The notes beneath the pieces were generated by a model, which worked only from the letters and a program-made list of their open reading frames with translations, was not told the DNA's origin and searched no databases. This document shows positions 15,930 through 23,675 of a DNA stretch of 33,095 nucleotides, in pieces. How positions within the stretch are numbered: the first letter of the stretch is position 1; every line of letters starts with the position of its first letter. Origin of the DNA: Solirubrobacterales bacterium. Lineage in GTDB: Bacteria > Actinomycetota > Thermoleophilia > Solirubrobacterales > Solirubrobacteraceae. The stretch is from contig PLES01000168.1 of assembly GCA_003137075.1 (NCBI GenBank), positions 1 through 33,095 of the forward strand. The letters are read 5' to 3'. The position numbers were made by a program, and so were the translations under genes.

Positions 15930-16000
15930 TAGCTAAATCGCCAGGCGTAGTAGCGCGCGTAGAAGGACCAGCCGAGGGTGTTGGGGCGAAGGTCGTTCAT
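15929..16000 (-). CDS. Aromatic-rich leader peptide of DAHP synthase
   Basis: A 23-codon ORF with an ATG start and TAG stop, starting 53 nt after the aminotransferase stop. Residues 11-22 read WSFYARYYAWRF: two Trp, two Phe and three Tyr in 12 codons, ending directly before competing RNA stems. This is the pattern of classical attenuation leader peptides (as known for trp and phe operons), but it covers all three aromatic amino acids, matching the first enzyme of their common pathway. Ribosome stalling on scarcity of any aromatic aminoacyl-tRNA would change leader folding. The Shine-Dalgarno is weak (GGA about 10 nt upstream). Detection is direct from sequence; the regulatory role is inference. 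Confidence 0.8.
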   Translation of the reverse strand: MNDLRPNTLGWSFYARYYAWRFS

Positions 16001-16015
16001 GCGCGTCTATCCGAA

Positions 16016-16043
16016 AAGCTACCAGTTAGCGCGTTGAGCGCAA
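16016..16043 (-). promoter_or_regulatory. Candidate promoter for the leader and DAHP synthase unit
   Basis: On the minus strand, TTGCGC (16038-16043), a 16-nt spacer and TAGCTT (16016-16021, matching TANNNT) lie just after the aminotransferase stop. Initiation about 7 nt downstream would place the leader ATG roughly 9 nt into the transcript. It is a plausible housekeeping-type promoter, inferred by eye. Confidence 0.45.
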
Positions 16044-16053
16044 GCGCCGCGGT

Positions 16054-17139
16054 TCACGGCAGCAGTTCGGCGAGCGCGTCGAGGAACTGCTGGTTCTCAA
16101 CCGGAGTCCCGAGCGTGACCCGCACGTGGCCCGGTCCGCCGAGCGCCGTACCGCCACGCACGACCACCCCGCGCTCCCGCAGGCCGGTGACGATCGGTAC
16201 GTCGTCACCGTCGTCCGCGACCCGCACCCAGAGGAAGTTCGCGTCGCTCTCCGCCACCCACAGACCGCGGTTACGCAGCGCCTCGGTGACTGCCGTGCGC
16301 GCCGCGACCGTGGCGACGACTCGGCGCTCGACCTCGTCCTGATATTTGAGTGCCTCGACCGCCGCTGACTGCGCGGCTGCCGTCAGGTAGAACGGCTGGC
16401 GCACCTGGTCGACCGCGACGCGGAAGCTGTCACTGCCGCAGAGCCCGTAACCGACCCGCAGCGCGGCGAGGCCGTAGACCTTTGAGAAGGTCCGCAGGAT
16501 CACGAGGTTCGGGTATTTGTCGAGCAGCGGCAACGACGCGTAGGGATCGCCGACGGTCAGCGAGAACTCGACGTAGGCCTCGTCGAGAATCACGCAGACC
16601 TGCGCTGGGACCTTCTCCAGGAAGGCCGTGATCGCCTCGAGCGGCAATGCCGTGCTGGTGGGGTTGTTGGGGTTGCAGATCAGCACCAGTCGCGTGGCGA
16701 CGGTGATCTCGGCGGCGATCGCGTCAAGGTCGTGCTCCGCATCGCCGTTCAGCGGCACCTCGATCGCGCGCGCGCCGGAGGCCGCTGCCAGGTGCGGGTA
16801 GACGCTGAACGCCGGCCAGCCGTAGATGACCTCCGCGCCGGGCTCGAGCAGCGCGTCACCGGCACTGAGGATCAGGTCACACGAGCCGGCGCCCAGCGCG
16901 ATCCGCTCGACCGGAATCCGGTAACGGTCGCAGAGCGCCTGCCGCAGCGGCATGTAGGCCGGGTCCGGGTACCGATTGGAGCCGAGCAGCGCGTGCTTGG
17001 CCGCCTCGACCACCGGCTCAAGCGGCGTGAACGGCGTCTCATTCGAGGCCAGCATCGCCACGTCCGCCCCAAGGTCGTAGCCGGCCGCCACCGGGTAAAC
17101 GGGGATCCGCTTGGTCTTCTGCGCGAACTCAAGGCTCAT
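16054..17139 (-). CDS. HisC-like / aromatic amino acid aminotransferase
   Basis: PLP-dependent fold-type I aminotransferase of the histidinol-phosphate aminotransferase family, 361 residues. Motifs are the N-terminal ASNETPF block (31-37), CNPNNP (155-160), DEAY (186-189) and the PLP-lysine motif TFSKVYGLAALRVGYG with Lys220. Members of this family act on histidinol phosphate or on phenylpyruvate and 4-hydroxyphenylpyruvate. The neighbours are chorismate mutase (12 nt upstream) and DAHP synthase/prephenate dehydrogenase, with no other his genes, so transamination of aromatic keto acids is the more likely main role. That specificity is inference from context. The gene is annotated without a symbol because hisC and pat/aroAT cannot be separated by reading. 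Confidence 0.9.
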   Translation of the reverse strand: MSLEFAQKTKRIPVYPVAAGYDLGADVAMLASNETPFTPLEPVVEAAKHALLGSNRYPDPAYMPLRQALCDRYRIPVERIALGAGSCDLILSAGDALLEPGAEVIYGWPAFSVYPHLAAASGARAIEVPLNGDAEHDLDAIAAEITVATRLVLICNPNNPTSTALPLEAITAFLEKVPAQVCVILDEAYVEFSLTVGDPYASLPLLDKYPNLVILRTFSKVYGLAALRVGYGLCGSDSFRVAVDQVRQPFYLTAAAQSAAVEALKYQDEVERRVVATVAARTAVTEALRNRGLWVAESDANFLWVRVADDGDDVPIVTGLRERGVVVRGGTALGGPGHVRVTLGTPVENQQFLDALAELLP

Positions 17140-17151
17140 CTCACTTGCCCC

Positions 17152-17520
17152 TCACTGAGCCGAATCGAGATCGGCGCGCAGCGCGCGCGCCGCACCCAGG
17201 TAGACGTGCTGCGGGTCGTGGCCTTCCTCAGCGTAGTAGTGCGCCAGCACGCGCACAACCCGCGGCAACGAGCCAGGCACCGGAATCTCACGGCTGCAGA
17301 GCAGCGGCACGCGACTCAGTCCGAGCGCGCGGGCGGCGACTGCCGGAAACTCTGCATCGAGGTCCGCAGTCAGCGTGAAGATGCAGCTGACGATCACCTC
17401 CGGGGTGAGCTGATTGCGGGAGATCAGCTCGCGCATCAGCACATCGGTGGCCGTCAGGATTGATTCCGCGTCGTTGCGCTCGACGCTATTTGCGCCTCGA
17501 AGCGCGAACAACCTTTGCAT
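17152..17520 (-). CDS. aroH: Chorismate mutase, AroH class
   Basis: Rearranges chorismate to prephenate, the branch toward Phe and Tyr. The 122-residue protein matches the monofunctional trimeric AroH class (B. subtilis type), not the helical AroQ class: LRGA near the N-terminus, the ELISRN.L block, SCIFTLTADL and FPA.AAR.LG. Candidate active-site residues line up with the B. subtilis enzyme: Arg8, Glu78, Arg90 and Tyr107. It heads the aromatic cluster, with the aminotransferase starting 12 nt after its stop. The ATG at 17520 has no clear Shine-Dalgarno. Upstream there is an 8-bp inverted repeat (17569-17594). Confidence 0.95.
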   Translation of the reverse strand: MQRLFALRGANSVERNDAESILTATDVLMRELISRNQLTPEVIVSCIFTLTADLDAEFPAVAARALGLSRVPLLCSREIPVPGSLPRVVRVLAHYYAEEGHDPQHVYLGAARALRADLDSAQ

Positions 17521-17695
17521 GGGTCGCCGATGATGGCAGACCGCCCGCAGGCCCGGCGTTCAATGCGGCTGGACTCTCCAAGTGTGGAGTCCAGGCGCAT
17601 CGAACGCGTCGGCCGGCCCCTGGGCTCCGTGCCAGCCCCGGCATGGCTTCGAGCGCATACGTTTCTTTATCGAGGGCTGACATGCTGCCGCGTTC
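17521..17695. promoter_or_regulatory. Divergent intergenic region with inverted repeat
   Basis: The 175 nt between the divergent aroH (minus) and the first GT-C gene (plus) must hold promoters for both. The clear structure is CTGGACTC-N10-GAGTCCAG (17569-17576 and 17587-17594), about 50 nt before aroH, which could be an operator or an mRNA leader stem. A minus-strand frame at 17486-17683 is not aromatic-rich and overlaps aroH out of frame, so I do not call it a leader peptide. Confidence 0.45.
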
Positions 17696-19168
17696 GTGTT
17701 GCTACTGATCATCGTTCTACTCGGCGCCGCACTGCGCTTCTACGGCATCGGCCACCAGGGGATCTGGTACGACGAGTCCTACACCTTCTCGCTCGTTCAC
17801 CTGCATCTCGGCGTGATGTTCAATCGAATCCCGCACAGCGAGTCAACGCCGCCGCTCTACTACTGCTGCGTCTGGGTCTGGGCGCGGATCTTCGGCTTCG
17901 GCGCTGCCGGTGTGCGGACCTTCTCAGCGCTCTGCGGAACGCTCACGATCCCGGTCGCCTTTGCGACTGCGCGCAAGCTTTTGCATGGCAAGCGCCCGGC
18001 GCTGATCGCAGCGGCGTTGACCGCCTGCAACCCGCTGTTGATCTGGTACTCGCAGGAGGCCCGCTCCTACGAGCTCCTGGTGCTGACCAGTGCTTGCACG
18101 CTGCTGACCTTTGCCTACGCACGCGAGCGGCCGCGGCCACTCGCACTCGCGCTCTGGGCGTTCGCCTGCTGCTGCGCGGTCACCACGCACTACTACGCGA
18201 TCCTGCTGATCGTCCCTGAGGCGGCATGGCTGATCTACGAGCACCGCTACCGGCGGCTCGTATACGCGGCGATCGGGGTGATCGCGCTGGTCTGCCTCGC
18301 GCTGCTGCCGCTGATCCACGCGCAGGACGGCAACCGCATGAACCACTGGATCGGGCGCTCACCGCTGGGCGAGCGGCTGACCCAGGTGATCCCGCTGTTC
18401 CTGATCGGCCCAGAAACGCCGATTCGAGTCGCGCTCAAGTTGCTGGCGTTCGCAGCGGCCCTGACCGCGCTGGCGTTGCTGTTCTTCGGCTCGCGCCGGC
18501 GTGAACGTCAGGGGGCGTTCCTGCCCGCCGGGCTGGCGATCACCGGCCTCGTCATCAGTCTCCTGATCATCCCCTTCAGCGACACATTCCTGACCCGCAA
18601 CCTGCTGCCGCTCTGGCTGCCGGCAGCGCTGGTGATCGCCGCCGGCCTGGGCGTGTCCCGCGCGCGCCTACTCGGTGCCGCCATGACGCTGGTGCTCTGC
18701 GGGATCGGGATCACGTCGACGATCGCGGTTGCCTCCAACTACTACATGCAGCGGCCCGACTGGCAACGGGTCGCCGAGCTGCTGGGGCCGCTGCCCGCGC
18801 AGACACACCGAGTCATCCTGATCTTCCGCAATGAGGGCGGTCCTCCGCTTGCGTTGTTCTTGCCGCAGCTTCGCTACTTCAAGCAGGGCGAAGTCAACGA
18901 TGTCAGCGAGATAGACATCATCTCGGTCAGCGACATCCACCACCTCGGTGGCTTCTGCTGGTGGGGATCGGCGTGCAACCTGATCCCCTCGAAGCTCTCA
19001 CGGAGCTACCAAATCCCGGGATTCCACATGACCTCGCGCGGCCGTTTTGAACAGTTCCACGTGCTCAAGCTAGTCTCCGAGCAGCCGACGACGGTCACAC
19101 GCGAATCAATTGCACGGGCCGTCCACCATCCGCGGCTGCTTCACGACTCCCTTCTGCTCCAGAACTAA
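17696..19168 (+). CDS. GT-C family membrane glycosyltransferase (PMT-like)
   Basis: Polytopic membrane protein of 490 residues, probably transferring sugars from a polyprenyl-phosphate donor on the outer membrane face. Evidence for the PMT/ArnT-like GT-C superfamily: a TM1 immediately followed by GIWYDES with Asp26-Glu27 (the catalytic acidic pair position in loop 1), a TPPLYY block (51-56), NPLLIWYSQEARSYEL (a hallmark of this group), and about 10 hydrophobic segments. A soluble C-terminal region of about 130 residues follows. The start is a GTG at 17696, the only start between the in-frame stop at 17678-17680 and TM1, so the cytoplasmic N-terminus is unusually short. Acceptor and sugar are unknown. 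It is one of few plus-strand genes and is followed after 6 nt by a second GT-C-like gene. Confidence 0.8.
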   Translation: MLLLIIVLLGAALRFYGIGHQGIWYDESYTFSLVHLHLGVMFNRIPHSESTPPLYYCCVWVWARIFGFGAAGVRTFSALCGTLTIPVAFATARKLLHGKRPALIAAALTACNPLLIWYSQEARSYELLVLTSACTLLTFAYARERPRPLALALWAFACCCAVTTHYYAILLIVPEAAWLIYEHRYRRLVYAAIGVIALVCLALLPLIHAQDGNRMNHWIGRSPLGERLTQVIPLFLIGPETPIRVALKLLAFAAALTALALLFFGSRRRERQGAFLPAGLAITGLVISLLIIPFSDTFLTRNLLPLWLPAALVIAAGLGVSRARLLGAAMTLVLCGIGITSTIAVASNYYMQRPDWQRVAELLGPLPAQTHRVILIFRNEGGPPLALFLPQLRYFKQGEVNDVSEIDIISVSDIHHLGGFCWWGSACNLIPSKLSRSYQIPGFHMTSRGRFEQFHVLKLVSEQPTTVTRESIARAVHHPRLLHDSLLLQN

Positions 19169-19174
19169 GCATTA

Positions 19175-21235
19175 ATGCCGTCAACACCAACCACGGACCA
19201 AAGCTGGTCCGCGCGGCTTTGGTGGACGCTGGTCGGGATGATGTTGCTGGGGCGCGCGTTCCAGATCATCAACTACGCCCCCAACTACGGCTGGGCCGCG
19301 TGGGCTGCGATCGGCTCTGGCTTCTGGGGTCTTGCCACGGTCATCGTCAGCTGGGTCCCGCAGGCGGCGACTCTGCGCGCGCGTTCTCGCGCAAATGTCT
19401 TCGCCTGGATCACAGCGATCGTGACCCTGCTCGGGTTTGCCGCCTGGGCAGCGATCTTCGTGCACACCGCCCCGGCCTACGGCACGGACGAGCTCGCATT
19501 TGACCAGTACGCGGCGACGCTCGTTCGGCACGGCCTGAACCCCTACACCCACTCGATGGCGAACGCCTTCCCGATGTTCAGTGTCTCGCCCGGTGGTTAC
19601 ACGTTCACTCTGACCGGCGCCAAGGTAACGCAGCTGTCCTACCCGTCGCTCTCGTTCCTGTTGTATGTCCCGTTCCTGCTGCTCGGTTGGTCGCGCCAGC
19701 TAGGGGTCGGCATGGACGTGCTCGGCTGGTCGATGGCGACACTGCTGATCTTCAAGTTCCTGCCGCGTCCGCTGCGGCCGGCGACGCTGCTGCTGAGCAG
19801 CGCGATCACGTATACGCAGCTCTCGGTGATCGGCCTGACGGACATGCTGTTCATGCCCATGCTGGTGATCGCCGCCTACCGCTGGGATCGCTTCGGTCGC
19901 GACTGGCGCTCATACATCGGGCCGGTCGCGTTTGGCCTGGCGATGGCGGTCAAGCAGACTCCCTGGCCGATCCTGCCGTTCCTGCTGCTGGCGCTGACGC
20001 TGGATGAGCGCACGCGCACGAACCTGACCGAAGGCGCGCGCCGCGCCGGGCGCTACCTGCTCGCCGTGGTGATCGCGTTTCTGATCCCGAACCTCCCATA
20101 CATCGTGGCGGCGCCGTCAGCCTGGGTGCGGGGCACCTTCACGCCGATCTTCAAGAGCCTGGTTCCGGCCGGTCAGGGAGCGATCGGCTTCAGCCTCTTC
20201 CTGCACGCAGGTGGCGGCTCTCTGCAGGCCTACACGTTGTTGTTCGCGCTGGTCTTTGTGCTGCTTCTGGTCTCGTACGTGGGGATGTATCCACTGCTGC
20301 GCGCCGCCACTTTCGCGCTGCCCGCAATCGCTTACTTCTTCGCGGTCCGCTCGTATGCCGCCTACCTGGTGGCCTTGATCCCCCCCGGCATGGTTGCGGC
20401 GGTTACGGCTGATGCGTTTCCGGTGCGCCCGCGCGGCAGCGTGTTCAAGTCGCGCGGCTGGAAGCTTGCGATTTCTGGCGTTGCCGCAGCCTGCGTGCTC
20501 GCTGCCCTGTACGCGGGAACCGCAGGATCTCCGCTCTCGGTTCAGATCAGTCAGGTTGATGCCAACGGCGCCGACAACGTCGGTGGAGAGGTCACGCTGC
20601 GCGTGACCAACAACACGGGTTCGACGCAGCGCCCGTATTTCACGATTGAGACGTCTTCAGGCGTCTCGAGCTTCTGGCACATATCGGGCTCCAAGCTCAT
20701 AAAACCGGGCGTTACCAGGTACTTCGTGATCAGCTCACCGGACCAGGCTTCACAGTTCTCGGTGAACAATGGCCTGACCGTGCTCGCCTTTCTGACGCAT
20801 CCCGCCTCGGTCAGCGTCAGCAATCACTATCAGCCTGCGCTCTGGCACGTCGGCTTCGAGCCGGAGTCAGAGGACGCGCTGATACCGCTCTGCAAGCCGC
20901 TCAGGATCCGGGTGCAGCTGCTGAATGACTGGGACGTGCCGATCAAGAGGACCGACGTGCCGATCTGGATATCACAGTCGGTATTCGGCAGCGACAGCCG
21001 CCTCGCCTCGATCGACGCTGAGCCGATCGGGGATGGAGCGGAGATCTTCACCAACTCGAACGGGGTCGCCAGCTTCATGCTCGTCGGTGAGCAGAGCGAC
21101 TTCTATTCGCTGAGTCTGAACGCATCCGTCGACGCCCCGGCCGGGACCGACGGCTACGACTCCGACTCCTCGCAACCGCTGCTGCTCAGGTTCGGTTCGC
21201 CGAAGATCCCCGGCCAGCAGTGCGTAACAAACTGA
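19175..21235 (+). CDS. GT-C-like polytopic membrane protein with extracytoplasmic C-terminal domain
   Basis: A 686-residue protein with about 12 hydrophobic segments over residues 15-450. A GTDEL motif (Asp105-Glu106) in an early external loop is followed by FDQYAATLVRHGLNPY, typical of GT-C-type glycosyltransferases. After the last TM (about 430-450) comes a ~235-residue region rich in beta-type sequence (VQISQVDANG, GEVTLRVTNNTGS, IRVQLLNDW) that should lie outside the membrane and resembles Ig-like or carbohydrate-binding sandwiches. I do not recognise the complete architecture. The ATG is 6 nt after the previous gene, so the two form a bicistron, probably one envelope-glycan function. Its last 50 nt overlap the convergent rluB gene. 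Confidence 0.75.
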   Translation: MPSTPTTDQSWSARLWWTLVGMMLLGRAFQIINYAPNYGWAAWAAIGSGFWGLATVIVSWVPQAATLRARSRANVFAWITAIVTLLGFAAWAAIFVHTAPAYGTDELAFDQYAATLVRHGLNPYTHSMANAFPMFSVSPGGYTFTLTGAKVTQLSYPSLSFLLYVPFLLLGWSRQLGVGMDVLGWSMATLLIFKFLPRPLRPATLLLSSAITYTQLSVIGLTDMLFMPMLVIAAYRWDRFGRDWRSYIGPVAFGLAMAVKQTPWPILPFLLLALTLDERTRTNLTEGARRAGRYLLAVVIAFLIPNLPYIVAAPSAWVRGTFTPIFKSLVPAGQGAIGFSLFLHAGGGSLQAYTLLFALVFVLLLVSYVGMYPLLRAATFALPAIAYFFAVRSYAAYLVALIPPGMVAAVTADAFPVRPRGSVFKSRGWKLAISGVAAACVLAALYAGTAGSPLSVQISQVDANGADNVGGEVTLRVTNNTGSTQRPYFTIETSSGVSSFWHISGSKLIKPGVTRYFVISSPDQASQFSVNNGLTVLAFLTHPASVSVSNHYQPALWHVGFEPESEDALIPLCKPLRIRVQLLNDWDVPIKRTDVPIWISQSVFGSDSRLASIDAEPIGDGAEIFTNSNGVASFMLVGEQSDFYSLSLNASVDAPAGTDGYDSDSSQPLLLRFGSPKIPGQQCVTN

Positions 21236-21932
21236 TCTCACGCTCGTTCAGGCGCCGGTAGCCGCCGGGCTTCAGCTCACCAAGTTGCAGCGGCCCAAAG
21301 CGGATCCGCTGCAGGCTTACGACCCGGTGCCCGACGTGCTCGCACATGCGCTTGACCTGACGCTTGCGACCCTCGTGGATCGTGATTTCAAGCGTGTCCT
21401 GCTTGACGCGCACGACCCGCGCGGGCGCCGTCTTGCCGTCATCGAGCTGCACCCCGGCGCGGAGCATGTCGAGCGTCGGTCCCTTGACCGGTCCGTTGCG
21501 AACGACCGCGCGGTAGGTCTTGTCGACCTCGAACTTCGGGTGCGTCAGCCGGTGAGCCAGATCTCCGTCATTGGTCAGCAAAATCAGCCCGGTTGTGTCG
21601 GCGTCGAGCCGGCCAACCGGGTAGAGCCGCAGCGGTCCGCCGATCAAGGCGACAACCGTCGGGCGCCCCTGCGGGTCCTTGGCCGTTGAGACGACACCGG
21701 CGGGCTTGTTGAGCGCGTAGACAACCAGCTGGGTGCTGTGCTCGCCGACAGGCTTCCCGTCTACCGTCACGGCGCGCGTTTCATCGACGTCGTGGGCGGG
21801 GTCGTAGACGACCTCGCCGTCGACGCTCACGCGTCCGTCGCGGATGATCTCCTCGGACGCGCGCCGTGACGCTACCCCTGCTCCTGCGAGAAATTTGGCA
21901 AGTCTCAAAGTCCTGCCACCATAGACACCCAT
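21186..21932 (-). CDS. Pseudouridine synthase, RluB/RsuA family
   Basis: Isomerises a specific rRNA uridine to pseudouridine. The 248-residue protein has an N-terminal S4 RNA-binding domain (about 9-55, LAKFLAGAGVASRR) and the catalytic domain with LNKPAGVVST and GRLDADTTGLILLTNDG, where Asp110 is the catalytic nucleophile. GRKRQVKRM near the C-terminus is also typical. In many actinobacteria this gene follows scpA-scpB, as it almost does here. RluB versus RsuA/RluE/RluF target cannot be decided by eye, so no symbol is given. The ATG at 21932 is used; a TTG at codon 9 would give a start closer to the S4 fold. The 3' end overlaps the convergent membrane-protein gene by 50 nt. Confidence 0.92.
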   Translation of the reverse strand: MGVYGGRTLRLAKFLAGAGVASRRASEEIIRDGRVSVDGEVVYDPAHDVDETRAVTVDGKPVGEHSTQLVVYALNKPAGVVSTAKDPQGRPTVVALIGGPLRLYPVGRLDADTTGLILLTNDGDLAHRLTHPKFEVDKTYRAVVRNGPVKGPTLDMLRAGVQLDDGKTAPARVVRVKQDTLEITIHEGRKRQVKRMCEHVGHRVVSLQRIRFGPLQLGELKPGGYRRLNEREISLLRTAGRGSSANRT

Positions 21933-21977
21933 GGGCCTGTCAGAAAATCACGTTAACCTAATTTCCGGACGACAGCC
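21933..21977. promoter_or_regulatory. Divergent rluB/rlmN promoter region
   Basis: Only 45 nt separate the two divergent start codons. A TTAGGTTAAC segment supplies TANNNT-like hexamers on both strands (TAACCT on plus at 21954-21959; TAGGTT on minus), so overlapping back-to-back -10 elements are possible. No -35 elements are convincing. Confidence 0.3.
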
Positions 21978-23000
21978 ATGAACCTTGACCTCGTGGCACA
22001 GACACTGACCGAGCTGGGCGAGCCGTCGTATCGGCTGGACCAGGTTTGGAAGTGGGCAGCTGAGGGCGCCTCGTCGTACGAGCAGATGACCAACCTGCCC
22101 AAGCGCCTACGTGACGCGCTCACCGAGCAGGTCCCGTTCTCAACCTTGACGGTCGACCATGAGGCACGTGCCAGTGACGGCACGATCAAGGTGCTGCTGC
22201 GTACCGAAGATGACCGCGTACTCGAGGCCGTGCTGATGCGCTACCGCGACGGTCGCCGTTCCCTGTGTGTCTCTTCCCAGTCCGGCTGCCCGCTGACTTG
22301 CAGCTTCTGCGCGACCGGCAAGATGAAGTTCGGGCGCAACCTAAGCGCCTGGGAGATCCTTGACCAGGCGCTCTACTTCCGCCGGATCGAGCAGGTCGAC
22401 CACTGCGTGTTCATGGGCATGGGCGAGCCGATGATGAACCTCGACAATGTGCTGGCCGCGTGCCGGCGCTTCCCCGACATCGGCATCACCCACCGGCGCA
22501 CGGCGATCTCGACCGTCGGCTGGATCCCGGGGATTGAGCAGATGACCGCCGACCCGATGCCGTTGCGCCTCGCGCTCTCCCTGCACGCCGCCGACGGGGC
22601 ATTGCGCTCAGACCTGATGCCGGTCAACGACCGCTATCCGCTCGCCGACGTGCTCAAGGCCTGCGAGGCCTTCTACGAGCAGAAGCGGCGCATGGTCTTC
22701 ATCGAGTACGTGATGCTCGCCGGCATCAACGACTCGGTCGGGCAGGCCCGCCAGCTCGCACGCGTGCTCGATCCGAAGATGTACAAGATCAACCTGATCC
22801 CCTACAACCCGACAGATGTCGGCATCGCGGGCTCAAGCCCGAAGGCGATCGAGGCCTTCCGCGATGAGCTCGAAGCCCGCGGGCTGAACGCGACCATCCG
22901 GCTTACGCGCGGCCGTGACATCGCTGCTGCCTGCGGCCAGCTGGCCGCAGGTGCGCTCACGGAGCAGGCGGCGGTCGCCGTCGGCGCCGGCAGTTCCTAG
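21978..23000 (+). CDS. rlmN: Dual-specificity 23S rRNA/tRNA adenine-C2 methyltransferase RlmN
   Basis: Radical-SAM enzyme methylating C2 of adenosine in 23S rRNA (A2503) and some tRNAs. The 340-residue protein shows the 4Fe-4S motif CPLTCSFC (Cys104, Cys108, Cys111), GMGEPMMN for SAM binding, and the essential methyl-acceptor/resolution Cys319 in RGRDIAAACGQL. The full N-terminal accessory domain is present. A Cfr-type relative (A2503 C8) is less likely given context and sequence. The gene is transcribed divergently from rluB and ends 18 nt from the convergent scpB stop; no strong intrinsic terminator is visible between them. Confidence 0.95.
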   Translation: MNLDLVAQTLTELGEPSYRLDQVWKWAAEGASSYEQMTNLPKRLRDALTEQVPFSTLTVDHEARASDGTIKVLLRTEDDRVLEAVLMRYRDGRRSLCVSSQSGCPLTCSFCATGKMKFGRNLSAWEILDQALYFRRIEQVDHCVFMGMGEPMMNLDNVLAACRRFPDIGITHRRTAISTVGWIPGIEQMTADPMPLRLALSLHAADGALRSDLMPVNDRYPLADVLKACEAFYEQKRRMVFIEYVMLAGINDSVGQARQLARVLDPKMYKINLIPYNPTDVGIAGSSPKAIEAFRDELEARGLNATIRLTRGRDIAAACGQLAAGALTEQAAVAVGAGSS

Positions 23001-23018
23001 CCCGCCCGCAGCTGAGTC

Positions 23019-23675
23019 CTAGGCGCCTGGCACGCGGGCTTCGCCGGCTCGCAGCAGCCGCTCGCGCAGCTCCTCCTCGAGCTCAGGCGAAGGGTCGAAG
23101 GCGCTGATCGGTGGCAGCTGCTCGATCGAGTCCAGGCCGAAGAGGCGCAGGAACAGGTCTGTCGTGCGATAGAGCACGGCACCGAACTGTGAGCGGCCCG
23201 ACTCTTCGATGATTCCCCGCTCGAGCAGCGTCGCCGCCGCTGATTCGGCATTGACACCCCGGATCCGGGCTATCTCCGGGCGCGACACCGGTTGCAGGTA
23301 GGCGATGATCGCAAGCGTCTCGGCCTGAGCGGCGGTGAGCGGCGGCGTGCGCGGCCGCGCAAGCAGGTTGCGAGCGGCCTCCTCGGCGTCCGGGTGCGAG
23401 GCCAGCGACCAGCCCCCAGCGGCGCGTTTGAGCACGAGGCCGCGGTTGCCCGCCCCGTAGCTCTGCTCGAGCTGCGTCAGGGCCGCACGGATCTCATGGA
23501 TTTCAGCCTCGGCGGCGCCGGCCAGCGCGTCAGCGCTGACCGGATCCGGCGAGAGAAAGAGCAGGGCCTCAACTACGCGCTCGAGCGCGTCGACCCGCTG
23601 CGGGTCGAGCTCGGGTTCGAGCAGTGCCTCATCCTCCGCCGACGGCTCCGCTTCGGGGCCTTGCTGCTCACTCAC
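23019..23675 (-). CDS. scpB: Segregation and condensation protein B
   Basis: Winged-helix partner of the SMC-ScpA complex in chromosome condensation and segregation. The 218-residue protein has two winged-helix domains (about 25-110 and 110-190), with the conserved LTAAQAETLAIIAYLQPVSRPEIARIRGV block and the following GRSQFGAVLYRTTDLFLRLFGL segment. Both ends are charged and probably flexible. The GTG start overlaps the scpA stop (GTGA), so the two subunits are translationally coupled. Confidence 0.96.
   Translation of the reverse strand: MSEQQGPEAEPSAEDEALLEPELDPQRVDALERVVEALLFLSPDPVSADALAGAAEAEIHEIRAALTQLEQSYGAGNRGLVLKRAAGGWSLASHPDAEEAARNLLARPRTPPLTAAQAETLAIIAYLQPVSRPEIARIRGVNAESAAATLLERGIIEESGRSQFGAVLYRTTDLFLRLFGLDSIEQLPPISAFDPSPELEEELRERLLRAGEARVPGA

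Noticed and set aside
17486-17683. 65-codon minus-strand frame upstream of aroH as a second leader peptide
   Set aside because: It contains no cluster of aromatic codons, has no Shine-Dalgarno and overlaps aroH by 35 nt out of frame; insufficient support.
17515-18219. 234-codon plus-strand frame overlapping the first GT-C gene
   Set aside because: Out of frame with the clear multi-TM protein and Arg/Leu-rich without motifs; not a frameshifted N-terminus because the GT-C frame has its own start right after a stop.
23001-23018. Bidirectional terminator between rlmN and scpB
   Set aside because: GGCGCC palindromes lie near both gene ends, but there is no compact stem with a T-run; not enough for a terminator call.
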